Source of the DNA: an uncultured Flavobacteriales bacterium
GTDB lineage: Bacteria; Bacteroidota; Bacteroidia; Flavobacteriales_E; Vicingaceae
Length of the DNA stretch: 64,000 nucleotides
Direction: 5' to 3'
Assembly (NCBI GenBank): GCA_913056345.1
Contig: CAJXMH010000001.1
Location: forward strand, 1 to 64,000
Part shown: piece after piece, positions 31,862 through 41,515 of the stretch
Layout of the letters: each line of letters begins with the position of its first letter
Numbering within the stretch: the stretch's first letter is position 1
Translations under genes and position numbers: made by a program
Notes under the pieces: model-generated
The model's input: only the letters and a program-made list of their open reading frames with translations
Told to the model about the DNA's origin: nothing
The model's database searches: none

Positions 31862-33154
31862 ATGAAAAAGGTACTAATCATAGGAGGCGGTACAGCAGGA
31901 ATTATGACTGCAGCCCAGCTACTAAAAGAAGGATCATTTGAAGTATCAATCATAGAACCCTCAGAATCGCACTACTACCAGCCCGCTTGGACTTTGGTTG
32001 GAGCTAATACCTACGATTTCGAAAAAACCAGAAAGGCCATGTCGGAAGTCATTCCGGCAAAAGCCAATTGGATCAAAGATTATGCAGAGGAAATACAAGC
32101 GGAACAAAATCAAGTAAAGTGCCGGTCAGGTAAAACCTATGGCTATGATTATTTAGTAGTCGCACCTGGAATAAAAATTGATACCACTCTGATCAAGGGT
32201 TTAACTGAATCCATCGATAAAGGCGTGGTCTGCAGTAATTATACCGACCCAAAACACACCTGGGAAGTATTAAAGAATTTTAGAGGAGGCACAGCTTTAT
32301 TTACCCAGGCCGCTACCCCCATAAAATGTGGAGGGGCACCTCAAAAGATCATGTATTTGGCCGATGATCACTTTGAAAAAGTTGGGATTAAAGAAAAAAC
32401 TGATGTGGTTTTTGCCACTCCCGGAAGTGTAATCTTTGGCGTAAAACCCATTGCTAAAACCTTAATGGAGGTCATTGAACGGAAGCAAATCAATGTTCGC
32501 TATCACCATAAATTAGTAGAAGTTGATGCAGAAAAGCAAATAGCATGGTATGAAGTCACGAAAGAGCCCGGGGACTGCGTTGTGATCGAAGACCGAAAAG
32601 GTGACATGGTGGACGAAAGCATCAATTACAATTATGAAGGAAAAAATGTAAAAGTTAGTCAAGAGAGTGGTCGGTATGGAATCCATTTTGACATGTTGCA
32701 CTTAGCTCCGCCTCAGACTGCTCCTGATTTGGTTAAAAATTCGCCTTTGGCTAATGAGGCAGGTTGGTTAAATGTAGACATTGCTACTATGCAACATAAA
32801 GAATATGCCAATGTGTTTGGTTTAGGTGATGCTGCAGCTTTACCTACCGCTAAAACCGGAGCTGCAATTCGCAAGCAGGTGCCTGTAGTGGTTGAAAACA
32901 TCATACGACTTGCCAAAACTGACACCATCACTGATATGAAATACAACGGCTACAGCTCTTGTCCTTTGGTTACAGGCTATGGCAAAATGGTTTTGGCTGA
33001 ATTCGATTACCAATCTAATTTTACACCTGATCCCAAGCTAAAGCGGATGTTGGTTTTCAATTCAGATAAAGAACATTGGAGGTTGTGGATGCTAAAAAAA
33101 TATATGCTTCCGTATTTGTATTGGAACAAAATGATGAAAGGGGAGCGGGTCTAA
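31862..33154 (+). CDS. Sulfide:quinone oxidoreductase, type II-like
   Basis: FAD enzyme that oxidises sulfide and reduces quinone at the inner membrane. The 430-residue protein has the FAD-binding GGGTAGIMTA (8-17), and two cysteines in the settings known from mitochondrial-type SQOR: C156 in TPIKCGGAPQK and C367 in YSSCPLVTGYGKM. FGLGDAAALPTAKTGAAIRKQ is the second FAD-contact block. These two cysteines form the redox bridge in characterised type II enzymes. No persulfide dioxygenase or rhodanese gene is nearby. Confidence 0.85.
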   Translation: MKKVLIIGGGTAGIMTAAQLLKEGSFEVSIIEPSESHYYQPAWTLVGANTYDFEKTRKAMSEVIPAKANWIKDYAEEIQAEQNQVKCRSGKTYGYDYLVVAPGIKIDTTLIKGLTESIDKGVVCSNYTDPKHTWEVLKNFRGGTALFTQAATPIKCGGAPQKIMYLADDHFEKVGIKEKTDVVFATPGSVIFGVKPIAKTLMEVIERKQINVRYHHKLVEVDAEKQIAWYEVTKEPGDCVVIEDRKGDMVDESINYNYEGKNVKVSQESGRYGIHFDMLHLAPPQTAPDLVKNSPLANEAGWLNVDIATMQHKEYANVFGLGDAAALPTAKTGAAIRKQVPVVVENIIRLAKTDTITDMKYNGYSSCPLVTGYGKMVLAEFDYQSNFTPDPKLKRMLVFNSDKEHWRLWMLKKYMLPYLYWNKMMKGERV

Positions 33155-33161
33155 GTCTTGT

Positions 33162-34106
33162 TTAGCCTTTAAGATTTTTCAATACTTCTAGACTTTTCGA
33201 ACCTTTTTTAATAAGCCTCCTAACTGGCTGAAGTTCCCCGCCAAAACCTCTTAAATACTTTTCGATTGAAGGTATCGAACTACCCTCAAAATTGAAATAC
33301 TCAAGTCCTCGGCTTTTTGCATCTTGAATCGCTTGCCACATCAGCAAGCTCATGGCTCCTGAGTTTTTGTGAGCTTGCATAGATCCACCTACTAAATAAT
33401 AAGCAGTGGTAGCGTCATAAACGATTGCTATTGCGCTGTGAAGTTGCTCCTTTTCATAGGCCAAGTAAAGCTTTCCACATTCATGCTTTTCAAAGTAATG
33501 AATAATTCTTTCAAGATACTTTTCAGCTAGTGGGTAGGGTTGATGCTGTTGCTCAAAAGTTGAACGCATAGCAGTTTCAAGTGCTTCGCTCTTAAAAGCT
33601 ATTTCTAGTCTTAGACATTTTTCAGCTTTCTTAATTTGTCGTCGTACATTTTCCCTTAAGTTTTTCCACAAAAAGGCTTCATCGCTTTTTAAATTCAATA
33701 AGTAGGTGTATTTCACCCGCTCTTCAAAAGCATTCCATTGAAAGGCCAAACCGTTTTCAAATCGCATTGGAAAACTCAGATCTATTTCAGCCACTTTTGG
33801 AAGTTGCTTCATCAAAGCTTCATATTGCTTATGCTCATAGCTGATCTTACTGCAGGTTTTTTGACCTTCAGGATAAACTAAGAAAGGACCTGCATAAGGT
33901 GTTAAAGGAGCTTGCGCTATCATTTTCCACGGACCTTTTTTTCTTAGATAATAAGGCCATATTGCTTGAATTTCTCCGCCTTTTTCGAGCACGGCAACCT
34001 CCCATGAATCCTGAACCACTTCATTCCACCAATTGAAATGCATGCTAAAACCTAACTTTTCAGCCTGATGCTCTGAGAATTTCTTGAAATGTTCTTTGTT
34101 TGTCAA
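33162..34106 (-). CDS. FemAB/GNAT-like acyltransferase
   Basis: The 314 residues form a tandem-GNAT-like protein of the FemAB or BioF2-like 'GNAT family' type. AFLWKNLRENVRRQIKKAEK (about 146-165) and LAYEKEQLHSAIAIVYDATTAYYLVGGSMQ (split by helices, about 228-257) followed by GLEYFNFEGSSIPSIEKYLRGFGGE are the conserved blocks. Relatives transfer amino acids to peptidoglycan precursors or act on unknown substrates, so the target is open. It converges with the SQR gene. Confidence 0.75.
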   Translation of the reverse strand: MTNKEHFKKFSEHQAEKLGFSMHFNWWNEVVQDSWEVAVLEKGGEIQAIWPYYLRKKGPWKMIAQAPLTPYAGPFLVYPEGQKTCSKISYEHKQYEALMKQLPKVAEIDLSFPMRFENGLAFQWNAFEERVKYTYLLNLKSDEAFLWKNLRENVRRQIKKAEKCLRLEIAFKSEALETAMRSTFEQQHQPYPLAEKYLERIIHYFEKHECGKLYLAYEKEQLHSAIAIVYDATTAYYLVGGSMQAHKNSGAMSLLMWQAIQDAKSRGLEYFNFEGSSIPSIEKYLRGFGGELQPVRRLIKKGSKSLEVLKNLKG

Positions 34107-34219
34107 AATGGTAATTTGCCCTTAAGGCAAAGGTTCTGATAAATATTCAAACTTTTTAATCTGTCTGATAGATTACTGCTATCCTTTAATTTCTTCTTTT
34201 CTTTGCAAAAAAAACCGCT

Positions 34220-34684
34220 ATGTGGCAAAGAATTCAAACCCTCTTTTTAGGTGTAGCTATTATAACCAATTTAGTGCTCCATCTGGTCAATTTCGCTGTA
34301 GTGAAAAGCAATCAACTGACTTATGAATTTAGTCTTTGGGGACTTCTAAATACAGAAACTGGTGAAATGATCTATTCTTCTTATCCGCTTTTAGGTTTAA
34401 ATATGGTTTCAACTTTATTGAGCTTAGTGATCATCTTCATGTTTCAAAAGCGACAATTACAAATCAAATTGGCGAAGCTTAACTTGTCAATTCAAGCAGC
34501 CTTTGTAGCGGCAATCTTTTTCTTGCTTGATTTTGCTTTAGAAGATATAGGGCTTCAAAATGCAGAAGTTGAGTATGCAATTGCAACACTCATAAGCGTG
34601 CTACCCTTACTTTTCATTTACCTAGCAATTCGCAACATCAAAAAGGATGAAGCTTTAGTTAGGGCAGCTGATCGCATTCGCTAA
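34220..34684 (+). CDS. DUF4293-like four-helix membrane protein
   Basis: Unknown function. The 154-residue product opens with MWQRIQTLFLGVAIITNLV, the typical start of the Bacteroidota DUF4293 family, and has four hydrophobic helices (about 7-25, 52-72, 90-108, 116-134) with a short basic tail. It ends convergently with the phosphodiesterase gene, sharing 4 bp. Confidence 0.8.
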   Translation: MWQRIQTLFLGVAIITNLVLHLVNFAVVKSNQLTYEFSLWGLLNTETGEMIYSSYPLLGLNMVSTLLSLVIIFMFQKRQLQIKLAKLNLSIQAAFVAAIFFLLDFALEDIGLQNAEVEYAIATLISVLPLLFIYLAIRNIKKDEALVRAADRIR

Positions 34685-35178
34685 GCCCTTTTTTCCAATT
34701 CGATTACTTCTAGGTTTTGCACTTGAGCATTTTCTAGCTCAAAACGCATAAGGGTTAAAACTTGATGAAAACCTACTTTCCCTGCTGCACCTGGGTTGAG
34801 GTGCAAGAGTTTCAGTTTAGGGTCAGGTACAGCTTTTAAAATATGGGAATGACCACAAATGAAAAGAGCCGGTTTTTTGGCTATTAGCTCTGCGTAAATC
34901 GATTTTGGAAAGCGGCCAGGATATCCACCTATATGGGTCATCCAAATTGAAACACCTTCTAAATTAAACCACAAGTTTTTGGGGTACTGTTTCCGAACTT
35001 CTGTCCCGTCTATGTTTCCGTAAACTGCCCTTAAAGGCTTAAATTCAGCAAGTCTTTCGGCCAAGTCGATCTGGCCAATATCTCCTGCATGCCAAATTTC
35101 ATCACATTCCTTAAAATGATGAAAAACCCTTGGATGTAGGTAGCTGTGCGTGTCAGAAATAAGGCCAATTTTTTTCAT
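34681..35178 (-). CDS. YfcE/MJ0936-type metallophosphoesterase
   Basis: Dinuclear-metal phosphodiesterase. The start at 35178 (MKKIGLISDTHSY) is preferred to the longer frame because the metal motif must be near the N-terminus. In 165 residues the ligands are D9 and H11 in SDTHS, D in WHAGDIGQ, N in AVYGNIDG, H in THIGGYPG and the GHSH pair near residue 117. The substrate is unknown. It is divergent from aroB, with 57 bp between starts. Confidence 0.87.
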   Translation of the reverse strand: MKKIGLISDTHSYLHPRVFHHFKECDEIWHAGDIGQIDLAERLAEFKPLRAVYGNIDGTEVRKQYPKNLWFNLEGVSIWMTHIGGYPGRFPKSIYAELIAKKPALFICGHSHILKAVPDPKLKLLHLNPGAAGKVGFHQVLTLMRFELENAQVQNLEVIELEKRA

Positions 35179-35235
35179 ACAACGAAGGTAAGGACTCGTA
35201 AGCAATTGCCTACATCTTTGCTTAGCTTTGAATAC

Positions 35236-36291
35236 ATGAAATTCCTTCACTTTTGTCAGGATCAAAATAGTTTGAAAGAGCAATTGGGCGTTTTAGTTGA
35301 TCAATTGAATTTCAGTCAGTTGTTCGTGCTTTGTGATGAAAATACTAAAGAGCATTGTTTGCCAAGTCTTTTAAATGCTATGACATCACTTGGACAAGCT
35401 CCGAAGGTATTTTGTATGAAAGCAGGAGAGTCAAACAAGAACTTGGAAACAGTTGAAGAACTGTGGAGCTTTTTCAGTGAAAATTACGCCGATCGTAAAA
35501 GTGTTTTGCTAAACCTAGGTGGAGGAGTAGTTACTGATCTTGGTGGTTTTGCTGCAGCAACTTATAAAAGGGGAATTCAATTTGTTCACTTGCCAACAAC
35601 TTTGTTAGCAATGGTTGATGCAGCAATAGGAGGGAAATGTGGCATCAACTTTCACAGCTTTAAAAACCAAATTGGCACCTTCCAACATCCAAAAGAAATC
35701 CTGCTTTACACTCCTTTTTTACACTCATTAGCTGAAGCAGAATGGCAGAGTGGTAAAGCTGAAATGATTAAGCATGCGCTGATTGCTGATCTTGCAATGT
35801 GGAACCGAATAAAGCATTTCCGCTTCGAAGAGCACGAAAAATGGAGCAGTCTGATCAAGAATTCAGCTCGTATTAAAATAAAAGTTGTTGATGCAGACCC
35901 TTTGGAAAAAGGCTATAGAAAAGTGCTTAACTATGGGCACACCATAGGACATGCGGTAGAGAGTATTTTTATGAAGAAGGAAAAGCCCCTAAGTCATGGT
36001 TATGCCATTGCTATTGGTATGCAGATAGAGGCCTATTTGGCTCATCTTGTATGTGGTTTATCCATGTCTTCGGTGCAGGAAATCCATCAATACTTGACTT
36101 CACACTACCCGAAAGTTAACATAGAAGCAGCTGATCGAGCTGATTTACTTAACTTCTTAAAACAGGATAAAAAAAATGAAGCAGGTCTTGTTAAAATGAG
36201 CTTGCTGAAAGAGATCGGAAAGCCAAATTTTGACCAAACTGTGAGCTTTGAGCAAGCCGAACAAGCTATAGAATGGTATTTAGAAAAGTAA
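35236..36291 (+). CDS. aroB: 3-dehydroquinate synthase
   Basis: Second step of the shikimate pathway (DAHP to 3-dehydroquinate), NAD and Zn dependent. The start at 35236 (MKFLHFCQDQNS) is taken because the upstream extension overlaps the divergent gene. The 351-residue protein has GGGVVTDLGGFAAATYKRG and LPTTLLAMVDAAIGGKCGINF for NAD and substrate, KAEMIKHALI, and the metal-ligand blocks NYGHTIGHAVE and LSHGYAIAIGM. aroA begins 3 bp after its stop, so both shikimate genes are co-transcribed. Confidence 0.93.
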   Translation: MKFLHFCQDQNSLKEQLGVLVDQLNFSQLFVLCDENTKEHCLPSLLNAMTSLGQAPKVFCMKAGESNKNLETVEELWSFFSENYADRKSVLLNLGGGVVTDLGGFAAATYKRGIQFVHLPTTLLAMVDAAIGGKCGINFHSFKNQIGTFQHPKEILLYTPFLHSLAEAEWQSGKAEMIKHALIADLAMWNRIKHFRFEEHEKWSSLIKNSARIKIKVVDADPLEKGYRKVLNYGHTIGHAVESIFMKKEKPLSHGYAIAIGMQIEAYLAHLVCGLSMSSVQEIHQYLTSHYPKVNIEAADRADLLNFLKQDKKNEAGLVKMSLLKEIGKPNFDQTVSFEQAEQAIEWYLEK

Positions 36292-36294
36292 AAC

Positions 36295-37536
36295 ATGCGT
36301 AGCATAAAGTTTGAATTCCGGAAGTTTTCAGAAGTAGAAATTGAGTTGCCGCTTTCTAAAAGCATTTCAAACCGCTTACAAATTCTTCAGTCGCTGTGGC
36401 CTGGTCAATTGTCGATTAAAACGCTATCTTCAGCTGAAGACAGCTTGATCTTAGAACGTAATTTGAATAGTAATGTTAAGAAGATCGACTGCGGAATGGC
36501 CGGAACTGCCTACCGTTTCTTAACTGCCTTTTTTGCCATAAAAAAGGGAAGTCAGATAATACTCAATGGTGCGGAGCGTATGCGTGAAAGGCCGATTGGT
36601 ATATTAGTAGAAGCATTAAGAGCCTTAGGTGCAGATATTTCTTATCTGGGTAAAGAAGGCTATCCACCATTGCTTATATGTGGTAAAGAATTAAGAGGAG
36701 GATCAGTTGAGATTGATTCAAGCGTTAGCAGTCAGTTTATTACTGCCTTGTTGTTGATTGCGGGTAAATTTCAAAATGGACTCACTTTAAAACTTAAGGG
36801 AGAAGAAAGTTCTGCGCCCTATACCGACATGACTATTTACCTATTGCAAGAAATGGGGCTTACTGTTAAAAGAGTGGAAGAGCGTGCGATTCAATTTGCA
36901 CCATTAACTGCACCGCCTAAAGCCAAAACTTTAAGCGTTGAGGCTGACTGGTCGTCTGCTGCTTTTTTCTATCAGTTGCTTTTGTTTCACCCAACCTTAA
37001 AAAAGCTGCAACTGAATGGCTTGCAAGTAAACAGCATTCAAGGTGATGTCAAAGTGGCTCAATATTTTAAGCATTTTGGTATTGAAACCCAAGAAAATCA
37101 AAGGGGGGTGAGAGTTACCCAAGAGCACAGTTCTATTCAAAAAGAGTTAAACTTTGACCTCAGTCATGAACCCGATCTAGCTCCCTCATTAATGCTCAGC
37201 GCTGCTTTTTTTAGCAAGAAGTCCACTTTTACAGGCATCAAGAGTTTACGCATCAAAGAGTCAGACCGTATTGCTGCCTTAAAGAATGAATTGGCAAAGC
37301 TTGGGATACTTCTAACTAATGTTTCTGATGATGAAGTTCAGATAGAAAGGAAAGAGCAAGAGAAACCTAAATTAGAGCTAGCTTTTAATAGCTATCAAGA
37401 CCATAGGATTGCTATGGCTTTGGCACCTGTAGCCTATTTATTTAATGCAATAGAGCTGGATGACCCTACTGTGGTTTCAAAAAGTTTTCCTGATTATTGG
37501 CAGCAAGCTGCAAAATGTGGTTTAGTACTCAACTAG
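36295..37536 (+). CDS. aroA: 3-phosphoshikimate 1-carboxyvinyltransferase (EPSP synthase)
   Basis: Sixth step of the shikimate pathway, joining PEP to shikimate 3-phosphate. In 413 residues the substrate motif is LPLSKSISNRLQIL (about 19-32, with K and S-N-R), followed by CGMAGTAYRFLTAFF (PEP loop), RERPIG, SSQFITALLL, IKESDRIAAL and YQDHRIAMALAP. The C-GMAGTAYRF variant of the usual N-x-GTA/T-R stretch is shared by Bacteroidota enzymes. The stop overlaps a convergent small membrane gene by 4 bp. Confidence 0.93.
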   Translation: MRSIKFEFRKFSEVEIELPLSKSISNRLQILQSLWPGQLSIKTLSSAEDSLILERNLNSNVKKIDCGMAGTAYRFLTAFFAIKKGSQIILNGAERMRERPIGILVEALRALGADISYLGKEGYPPLLICGKELRGGSVEIDSSVSSQFITALLLIAGKFQNGLTLKLKGEESSAPYTDMTIYLLQEMGLTVKRVEERAIQFAPLTAPPKAKTLSVEADWSSAAFFYQLLLFHPTLKKLQLNGLQVNSIQGDVKVAQYFKHFGIETQENQRGVRVTQEHSSIQKELNFDLSHEPDLAPSLMLSAAFFSKKSTFTGIKSLRIKESDRIAALKNELAKLGILLTNVSDDEVQIERKEQEKPKLELAFNSYQDHRIAMALAPVAYLFNAIELDDPTVVSKSFPDYWQQAAKCGLVLN

Positions 37537-37904
37537 CCCATTCGCTTTTTAAGCTTTCTTTTATAGCGTTTGTAAACAATCAAACCATACAGCTGACGAA
37601 AGGTAGCAATTAAGTAAGCTAGAAATAAGCCTGACCACAAAACTGTAAGTACCACATAATTTTGATTCAAATAGTTGTAGCCCACCACGGCCGATAGGGT
37701 GGCATTAAAAAAATTCAAGAGTAAAGTAACTGTTGCAATTCTTCTTGGAGCCTGTTGAAAAGCAACCAAGTTGAGCAGGCCTGAAAAGATCATTACAGCG
37801 CCTAAAAACTGATCACCACGAATGAAGAATTCAAAGGAAAAGCCAATGAATACAATCATGTTAAAGAGGTAGTGCGACTTATGTGTTGGATACTTCTTTT
37901 TCAC
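37533..37904 (-). CDS. Small multi-pass membrane protein
   Basis: Unknown function. The 123-residue product has about four hydrophobic helices (NMIVFIGFSFEFFI, AVMIFSGLLNLVAF, TVTLLLNFFNATLSAVVGY, VLTVLWSGLFLAYLIATF) and a strongly basic tail. It starts 3 bp after the barrel protein gene on the same strand, so it is likely the last gene of that transcript. Confidence 0.65.
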   Translation of the reverse strand: MKKKYPTHKSHYLFNMIVFIGFSFEFFIRGDQFLGAVMIFSGLLNLVAFQQAPRRIATVTLLLNFFNATLSAVVGYNYLNQNYVVLTVLWSGLFLAYLIATFRQLYGLIVYKRYKRKLKKRMG

Positions 37905-37907
37905 AAT

Positions 37908-40010
37908 TTAAAATTTTACCCTAAGTTGAGCTTTTACTTCAGATCTTACATTACCTTCAATCTCATCCCTACCAGTTCCAATGCTGTTTCGGTCGGTAAA
38001 GTAGGTTTGAGCATACCTTAACCATAGGTCAACGCCTCTGGTTAAGTGATATTTCACAACCGTATAAAAGCGAGTTCCTCTCCCATTGTAGGCAGGGATT
38101 GAGAAGGCATAAAGAACATCATTCTCATAAGCGTAAATTCTGCTATTGTAAGAATCTGTGTCAAATATAGCGTATCTAATCGAGAAGGAAAGGGGAGAAC
38201 TTAGCTGTTTGTAACTAATATCTTGATAAATCAGAAATCCATTTTCAGCCGATGTTTGTCCCAGGGTGTAATTTGAGACTTCTATTCTACTTTTAATTTT
38301 AATACTTTCAGTGATTTGATAGGCAAAATGCAGCCTGTAGCTTGTCAAGCTTTCATCAACTACTTGGTCAATTCCTTCCGTTTCGAGGCGGTCATTCCTG
38401 CCTCTTTTTCTTTGCCTAAACCTAAAGTAGGCTTGCATTCTTCTTGAAGGTCGATAGGTTAATTGTGAATTAATGCGGTGCCCATTTGAGGGTGCATCTG
38501 TTTGAAATCGCAGCCAATCAAAGACGAATCGATCAGCAAAAGCAGAGAGGGTAAGGTCCTTGTTTAGACGAGAGTTGAAACCAATAAAAAATCCTTCTTC
38601 GTTAGTGTTAATGGTTGATTCACCAATAGCATTACTCTGAATTGGCCTAAAATCCTTTTCAAACCTGCGGTGTTGCAAGGCCAAAGAAAACCGAGGATCC
38701 ATCACGATCAAAGCTCCATTAGTAAATGCCGTTCCTCCGTCAACGCTTTTCGAGATCTCACCAAAAAAGTTAACGTTTTTGTAGAGGTAATTGTAATCAA
38801 TACCAAGGTTGGTGTTTTCATTATCTAGTAAGCTAAACTTATTGTAAGTACGTTGCCTCGGAGCAAAATTTGCGTCAATTTGATTGTGCACTGCCGTCAG
38901 CCCAATGTTAAAATTTCGCTTTACGTAAGCGAGGTGTGCACCCAAAAACTCATTTCGTACGTTATTTTTATCTCGAAGCTCTGATGGAGTTCGGTGAAAG
39001 CCATCTTGTGTGAGTGAAGAAATAGTGACTTCATCGCTAATACTACTTGTATCAGCAGTATTGGTAACAGTGCCATCCACCTTGGTATTTGAATAGAAAA
39101 CGGTTAACTCTAGGTCGTTTGATGCTAACGTAATTCCACCTCCTCTCAAAAATAAGTCTTCTTGCACTGAAGTATACTGCCTTAATCCTTGCGCATTTCG
39201 TTTGAGCGTAAAAATGTCAGGTGACCTGCCAAAGGCCAAACCAGACCAGAAGGTTAAACCTTGTCCAAATTGTGCTTGAAAATCTCCTAAGGCTATTTGC
39301 TTGACCTTACCAAGTCCCTGAGCAAAAAAATGAGCGGAGTAAAAGTCGAAACCATTGGGCTGACTCCCCTGAAAAAATTCTTCTCCTGCATCTTTTTCAG
39401 CAGTAAATCCAAGGCTCAATTTATTTGAATAGTTGAAACGGAATCTAGTAAAGAGTTTATCGGGGCTACCTAAATAGCGTCTATTTGGATTTTCTTCTAA
39501 CTCCTCCTCAGAGATGGGAGAAAAGCCCTCTTGTTCTTCTAAGATTCTGGTATAGCGCAAGAACAATTGGCTAGTACCTTCTGAAAGCATGTTTTTTAAA
39601 CTAATTTGAGGCTGATCCAGATCTCTGTTTACTGCCACAAAAGGTCTGATCATAAGTAAGCTTTCTATATCAAAACCCTGAATGCTTTGTAGTTCTTCAA
39701 AAGCAATTAACTTACCGTGCTGTTCAATATGCTTGAAAAGGTTGTTGATCTGTATATCGTTCATTAAGCCAAGGTCTTCAAGCTCTAGGCGGTCGGCTCG
39801 ATTTAGGTTAATGGGGTTTTGGTAGTAAAATTCCAATTGCTCAAAAAGCGTGGTGAAGTCACCATCTCCTCCTTCGTTTACATCCAATAAAAAGTCTACC
39901 CGGTCTTCTATGATGCGGTCCTTTTCATCTTCAAGTTCTTGAGAACTTATGCTCATCGAAAAGAATAGAGCTGCAAGCACACAATAGTATTTGAACAAAT
40001 CAAATTTCAT
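37908..40010 (-). CDS. Helix-hairpin-helix / outer-membrane beta-barrel fusion
   Basis: The 700-residue protein has a signal peptide (about 1-23), then a ComEA-like helix-hairpin-helix region (PINLNRADRLELEDLGLMND and FEELQSIQGFD, about 65-130), a DNA-binding fold normally found in competence proteins. From about residue 145 to the end it is a chain of alternating amphipathic strands (LFTRFRFNYSNKLSLGFTAE, TRGVDLWLRYAQTYF) ending in a hydrophobic/basic strand, as in outer-membrane barrels. Role unknown. Its ATG overlaps the upstream stop by 1 nt (TAATG). Confidence 0.75.
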   Translation of the reverse strand: MKFDLFKYYCVLAALFFSMSISSQELEDEKDRIIEDRVDFLLDVNEGGDGDFTTLFEQLEFYYQNPINLNRADRLELEDLGLMNDIQINNLFKHIEQHGKLIAFEELQSIQGFDIESLLMIRPFVAVNRDLDQPQISLKNMLSEGTSQLFLRYTRILEEQEGFSPISEEELEENPNRRYLGSPDKLFTRFRFNYSNKLSLGFTAEKDAGEEFFQGSQPNGFDFYSAHFFAQGLGKVKQIALGDFQAQFGQGLTFWSGLAFGRSPDIFTLKRNAQGLRQYTSVQEDLFLRGGGITLASNDLELTVFYSNTKVDGTVTNTADTSSISDEVTISSLTQDGFHRTPSELRDKNNVRNEFLGAHLAYVKRNFNIGLTAVHNQIDANFAPRQRTYNKFSLLDNENTNLGIDYNYLYKNVNFFGEISKSVDGGTAFTNGALIVMDPRFSLALQHRRFEKDFRPIQSNAIGESTINTNEEGFFIGFNSRLNKDLTLSAFADRFVFDWLRFQTDAPSNGHRINSQLTYRPSRRMQAYFRFRQRKRGRNDRLETEGIDQVVDESLTSYRLHFAYQITESIKIKSRIEVSNYTLGQTSAENGFLIYQDISYKQLSSPLSFSIRYAIFDTDSYNSRIYAYENDVLYAFSIPAYNGRGTRFYTVVKYHLTRGVDLWLRYAQTYFTDRNSIGTGRDEIEGNVRSEVKAQLRVKF

Positions 40011-40822
40011 TACTTAGGCGTGAATGAGAGGGAAATTTGAGGAGTAAAACCGAGTGTGGAGTGAAAGCCTGAAGCAAAGTCTAGTTGAAAATCTTTGTAG
40101 TTGAGTCCAAAGCCAAAGGTGCTTAAGGCAGGGTCACTAGCGTAACCAATTCTAAAGTGAATTATTTCAAGTGCTTTGTATTCTAACCCAACTTTGGCTA
40201 TGGGCGAATAATCGATGTCTTTTACTACTTCTGAAAGAAGGTTGACCTTGCTTGAGATTTCATAACTAAGACCCATTTTAATTAGGGTAGGGTAGCGCTC
40301 ATCTTGAAAAGTAGAAAGCTTGGCTTGATTTGGATTAACCACCACCGCTGCTAAATTGAGTTCATCGGTTACTTTGGCAAGTATACCAACTGTACCACTC
40401 AAGGCACTATTGCTTCCATAGCCTTCCCCAATTTGGGTTGAGAGGTAGTTTAGTTGCACCCCAACTGAAAAGGTTTTGCTCAGTCTTTGACCATAGGAAA
40501 TGCCAATTTTATTTTCATTGTAGAGGGAATAACCAAATTGCCCAATACTCATACCAAAAGCACCAGATGAAACTGGATAGGCAAAAACAGCCGTGCGGTA
40601 GGATAGCTCGTTCAGCAAAAAAGGACTTTCATAGGAGAGTCCGCCACCCCAACTTTCAATAAAACCAAGACCTGCAGGATTATTCTCAGCACTCCAGAAG
40701 TCGTGGTGCAAAATTGAGATATTTCCTAAGGCATTGGCCCGCGCACCTGTGGAAACATCATCTCTCCCTGCAAAAGATGCCAAGCTAAAAAGCAGTAGCG
40801 GAATGATTATTAGAGGCTTCAT
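40010..40822 (-). CDS. PorV/PorQ-like outer-membrane beta-barrel protein
   Basis: The start at 40822 gives a signal peptide (IIIPLLLFSLASFAG). The mature part (about 250 residues) begins GARANALGNISILHHDFWSAENNPAGLGF, the pattern of PorV/PorQ and FadL-like UPF0164 barrels, then continues as paired strands to FTPQISLSFTPK. PorV and PorQ belong to type IX secretion, but this family also has unrelated members, so a link is only possible. Coupled to the HHH/barrel gene by a TAATG junction. Confidence 0.75.
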   Translation of the reverse strand: MKPLIIIPLLLFSLASFAGRDDVSTGARANALGNISILHHDFWSAENNPAGLGFIESWGGGLSYESPFLLNELSYRTAVFAYPVSSGAFGMSIGQFGYSLYNENKIGISYGQRLSKTFSVGVQLNYLSTQIGEGYGSNSALSGTVGILAKVTDELNLAAVVVNPNQAKLSTFQDERYPTLIKMGLSYEISSKVNLLSEVVKDIDYSPIAKVGLEYKALEIIHFRIGYASDPALSTFGFGLNYKDFQLDFASGFHSTLGFTPQISLSFTPK

Positions 40823-40923
40823 ACTGTTCAAAACCGAAAAGTAAACAACTTTAATTGATAAAACTGCCACCAGAAATTAAGCTTCTGTTAACCATAAGTT
40901 TTATTCTCACTTATATTTGTTGG

Positions 40924-41469
40924 ATGATATTACTTTCAAAATTGATTTTTTGGTTGAGTGGTTGGAAGATCGTAGGCGAAAAACCTGAAGGTCTGCAAAA
41001 GTTTGTAATTATAGCTGCTCCACATACAAGTAATTGGGATTTTGTATATGCCAGAGCTGCTTTTTACATGATGAAAATCCCTCTTAAATACACCATAAAA
41101 AAGGAACTTTTCTTTTTTCCTTTAGGTTGGGTTTTGGACAAAATGGGTGGAATTCCGATCAACCGCAGTAAGAAGAAGGGAAATATGGTTGCCCAGATGG
41201 CTCAAAACTTTAAAAAGCGAGATCATTTGGCACTAATGATTACTCCAGAAGGAACGAGGTCTTATGCAAAAGAATGGAAGAAAGGGTTTTATTACATTGC
41301 TCAAGAAGCAGCTGTCCCAATTTTGCTCGGATATCTTGATTACAAAAAAAAGGAAGCAGGCATAGGCCCTTGCGTTTACCCTAGCGGAAATTATGAAGCC
41401 GACCTTGAAAAAATCCAAGCTTTTTACCGCACCATTACCGCAAAATACCCCGAAAAAGGAGTGAAGTAG
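40924..41469 (+). CDS. Lysophospholipid/glycerol-3-phosphate acyltransferase (PlsC family)
   Basis: Acylates a lysolipid or related acceptor at the inner membrane. The start at 40924 (MILLSKLIFWLSGWKIVGE) fits homologues; an in-frame ATG at 40855 would leave 32 bp to the divergent gene and adds another hydrophobic helix, so it cannot be excluded. The catalytic HX4D is APHTSNWDFVYARAAF (about residues 32-47), and the second block is GGIPINRSKKKGN with TPEGTRS. Length is normal for the small PlsC-like group. Confidence 0.83.
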   Translation: MILLSKLIFWLSGWKIVGEKPEGLQKFVIIAAPHTSNWDFVYARAAFYMMKIPLKYTIKKELFFFPLGWVLDKMGGIPINRSKKKGNMVAQMAQNFKKRDHLALMITPEGTRSYAKEWKKGFYYIAQEAAVPILLGYLDYKKKEAGIGPCVYPSGNYEADLEKIQAFYRTITAKYPEKGVK

Positions 41470-41515
41470 GACTTTTAATGAAATCTTAATTAGAGGATTT
41501 TAGTAATTGTCCGAT

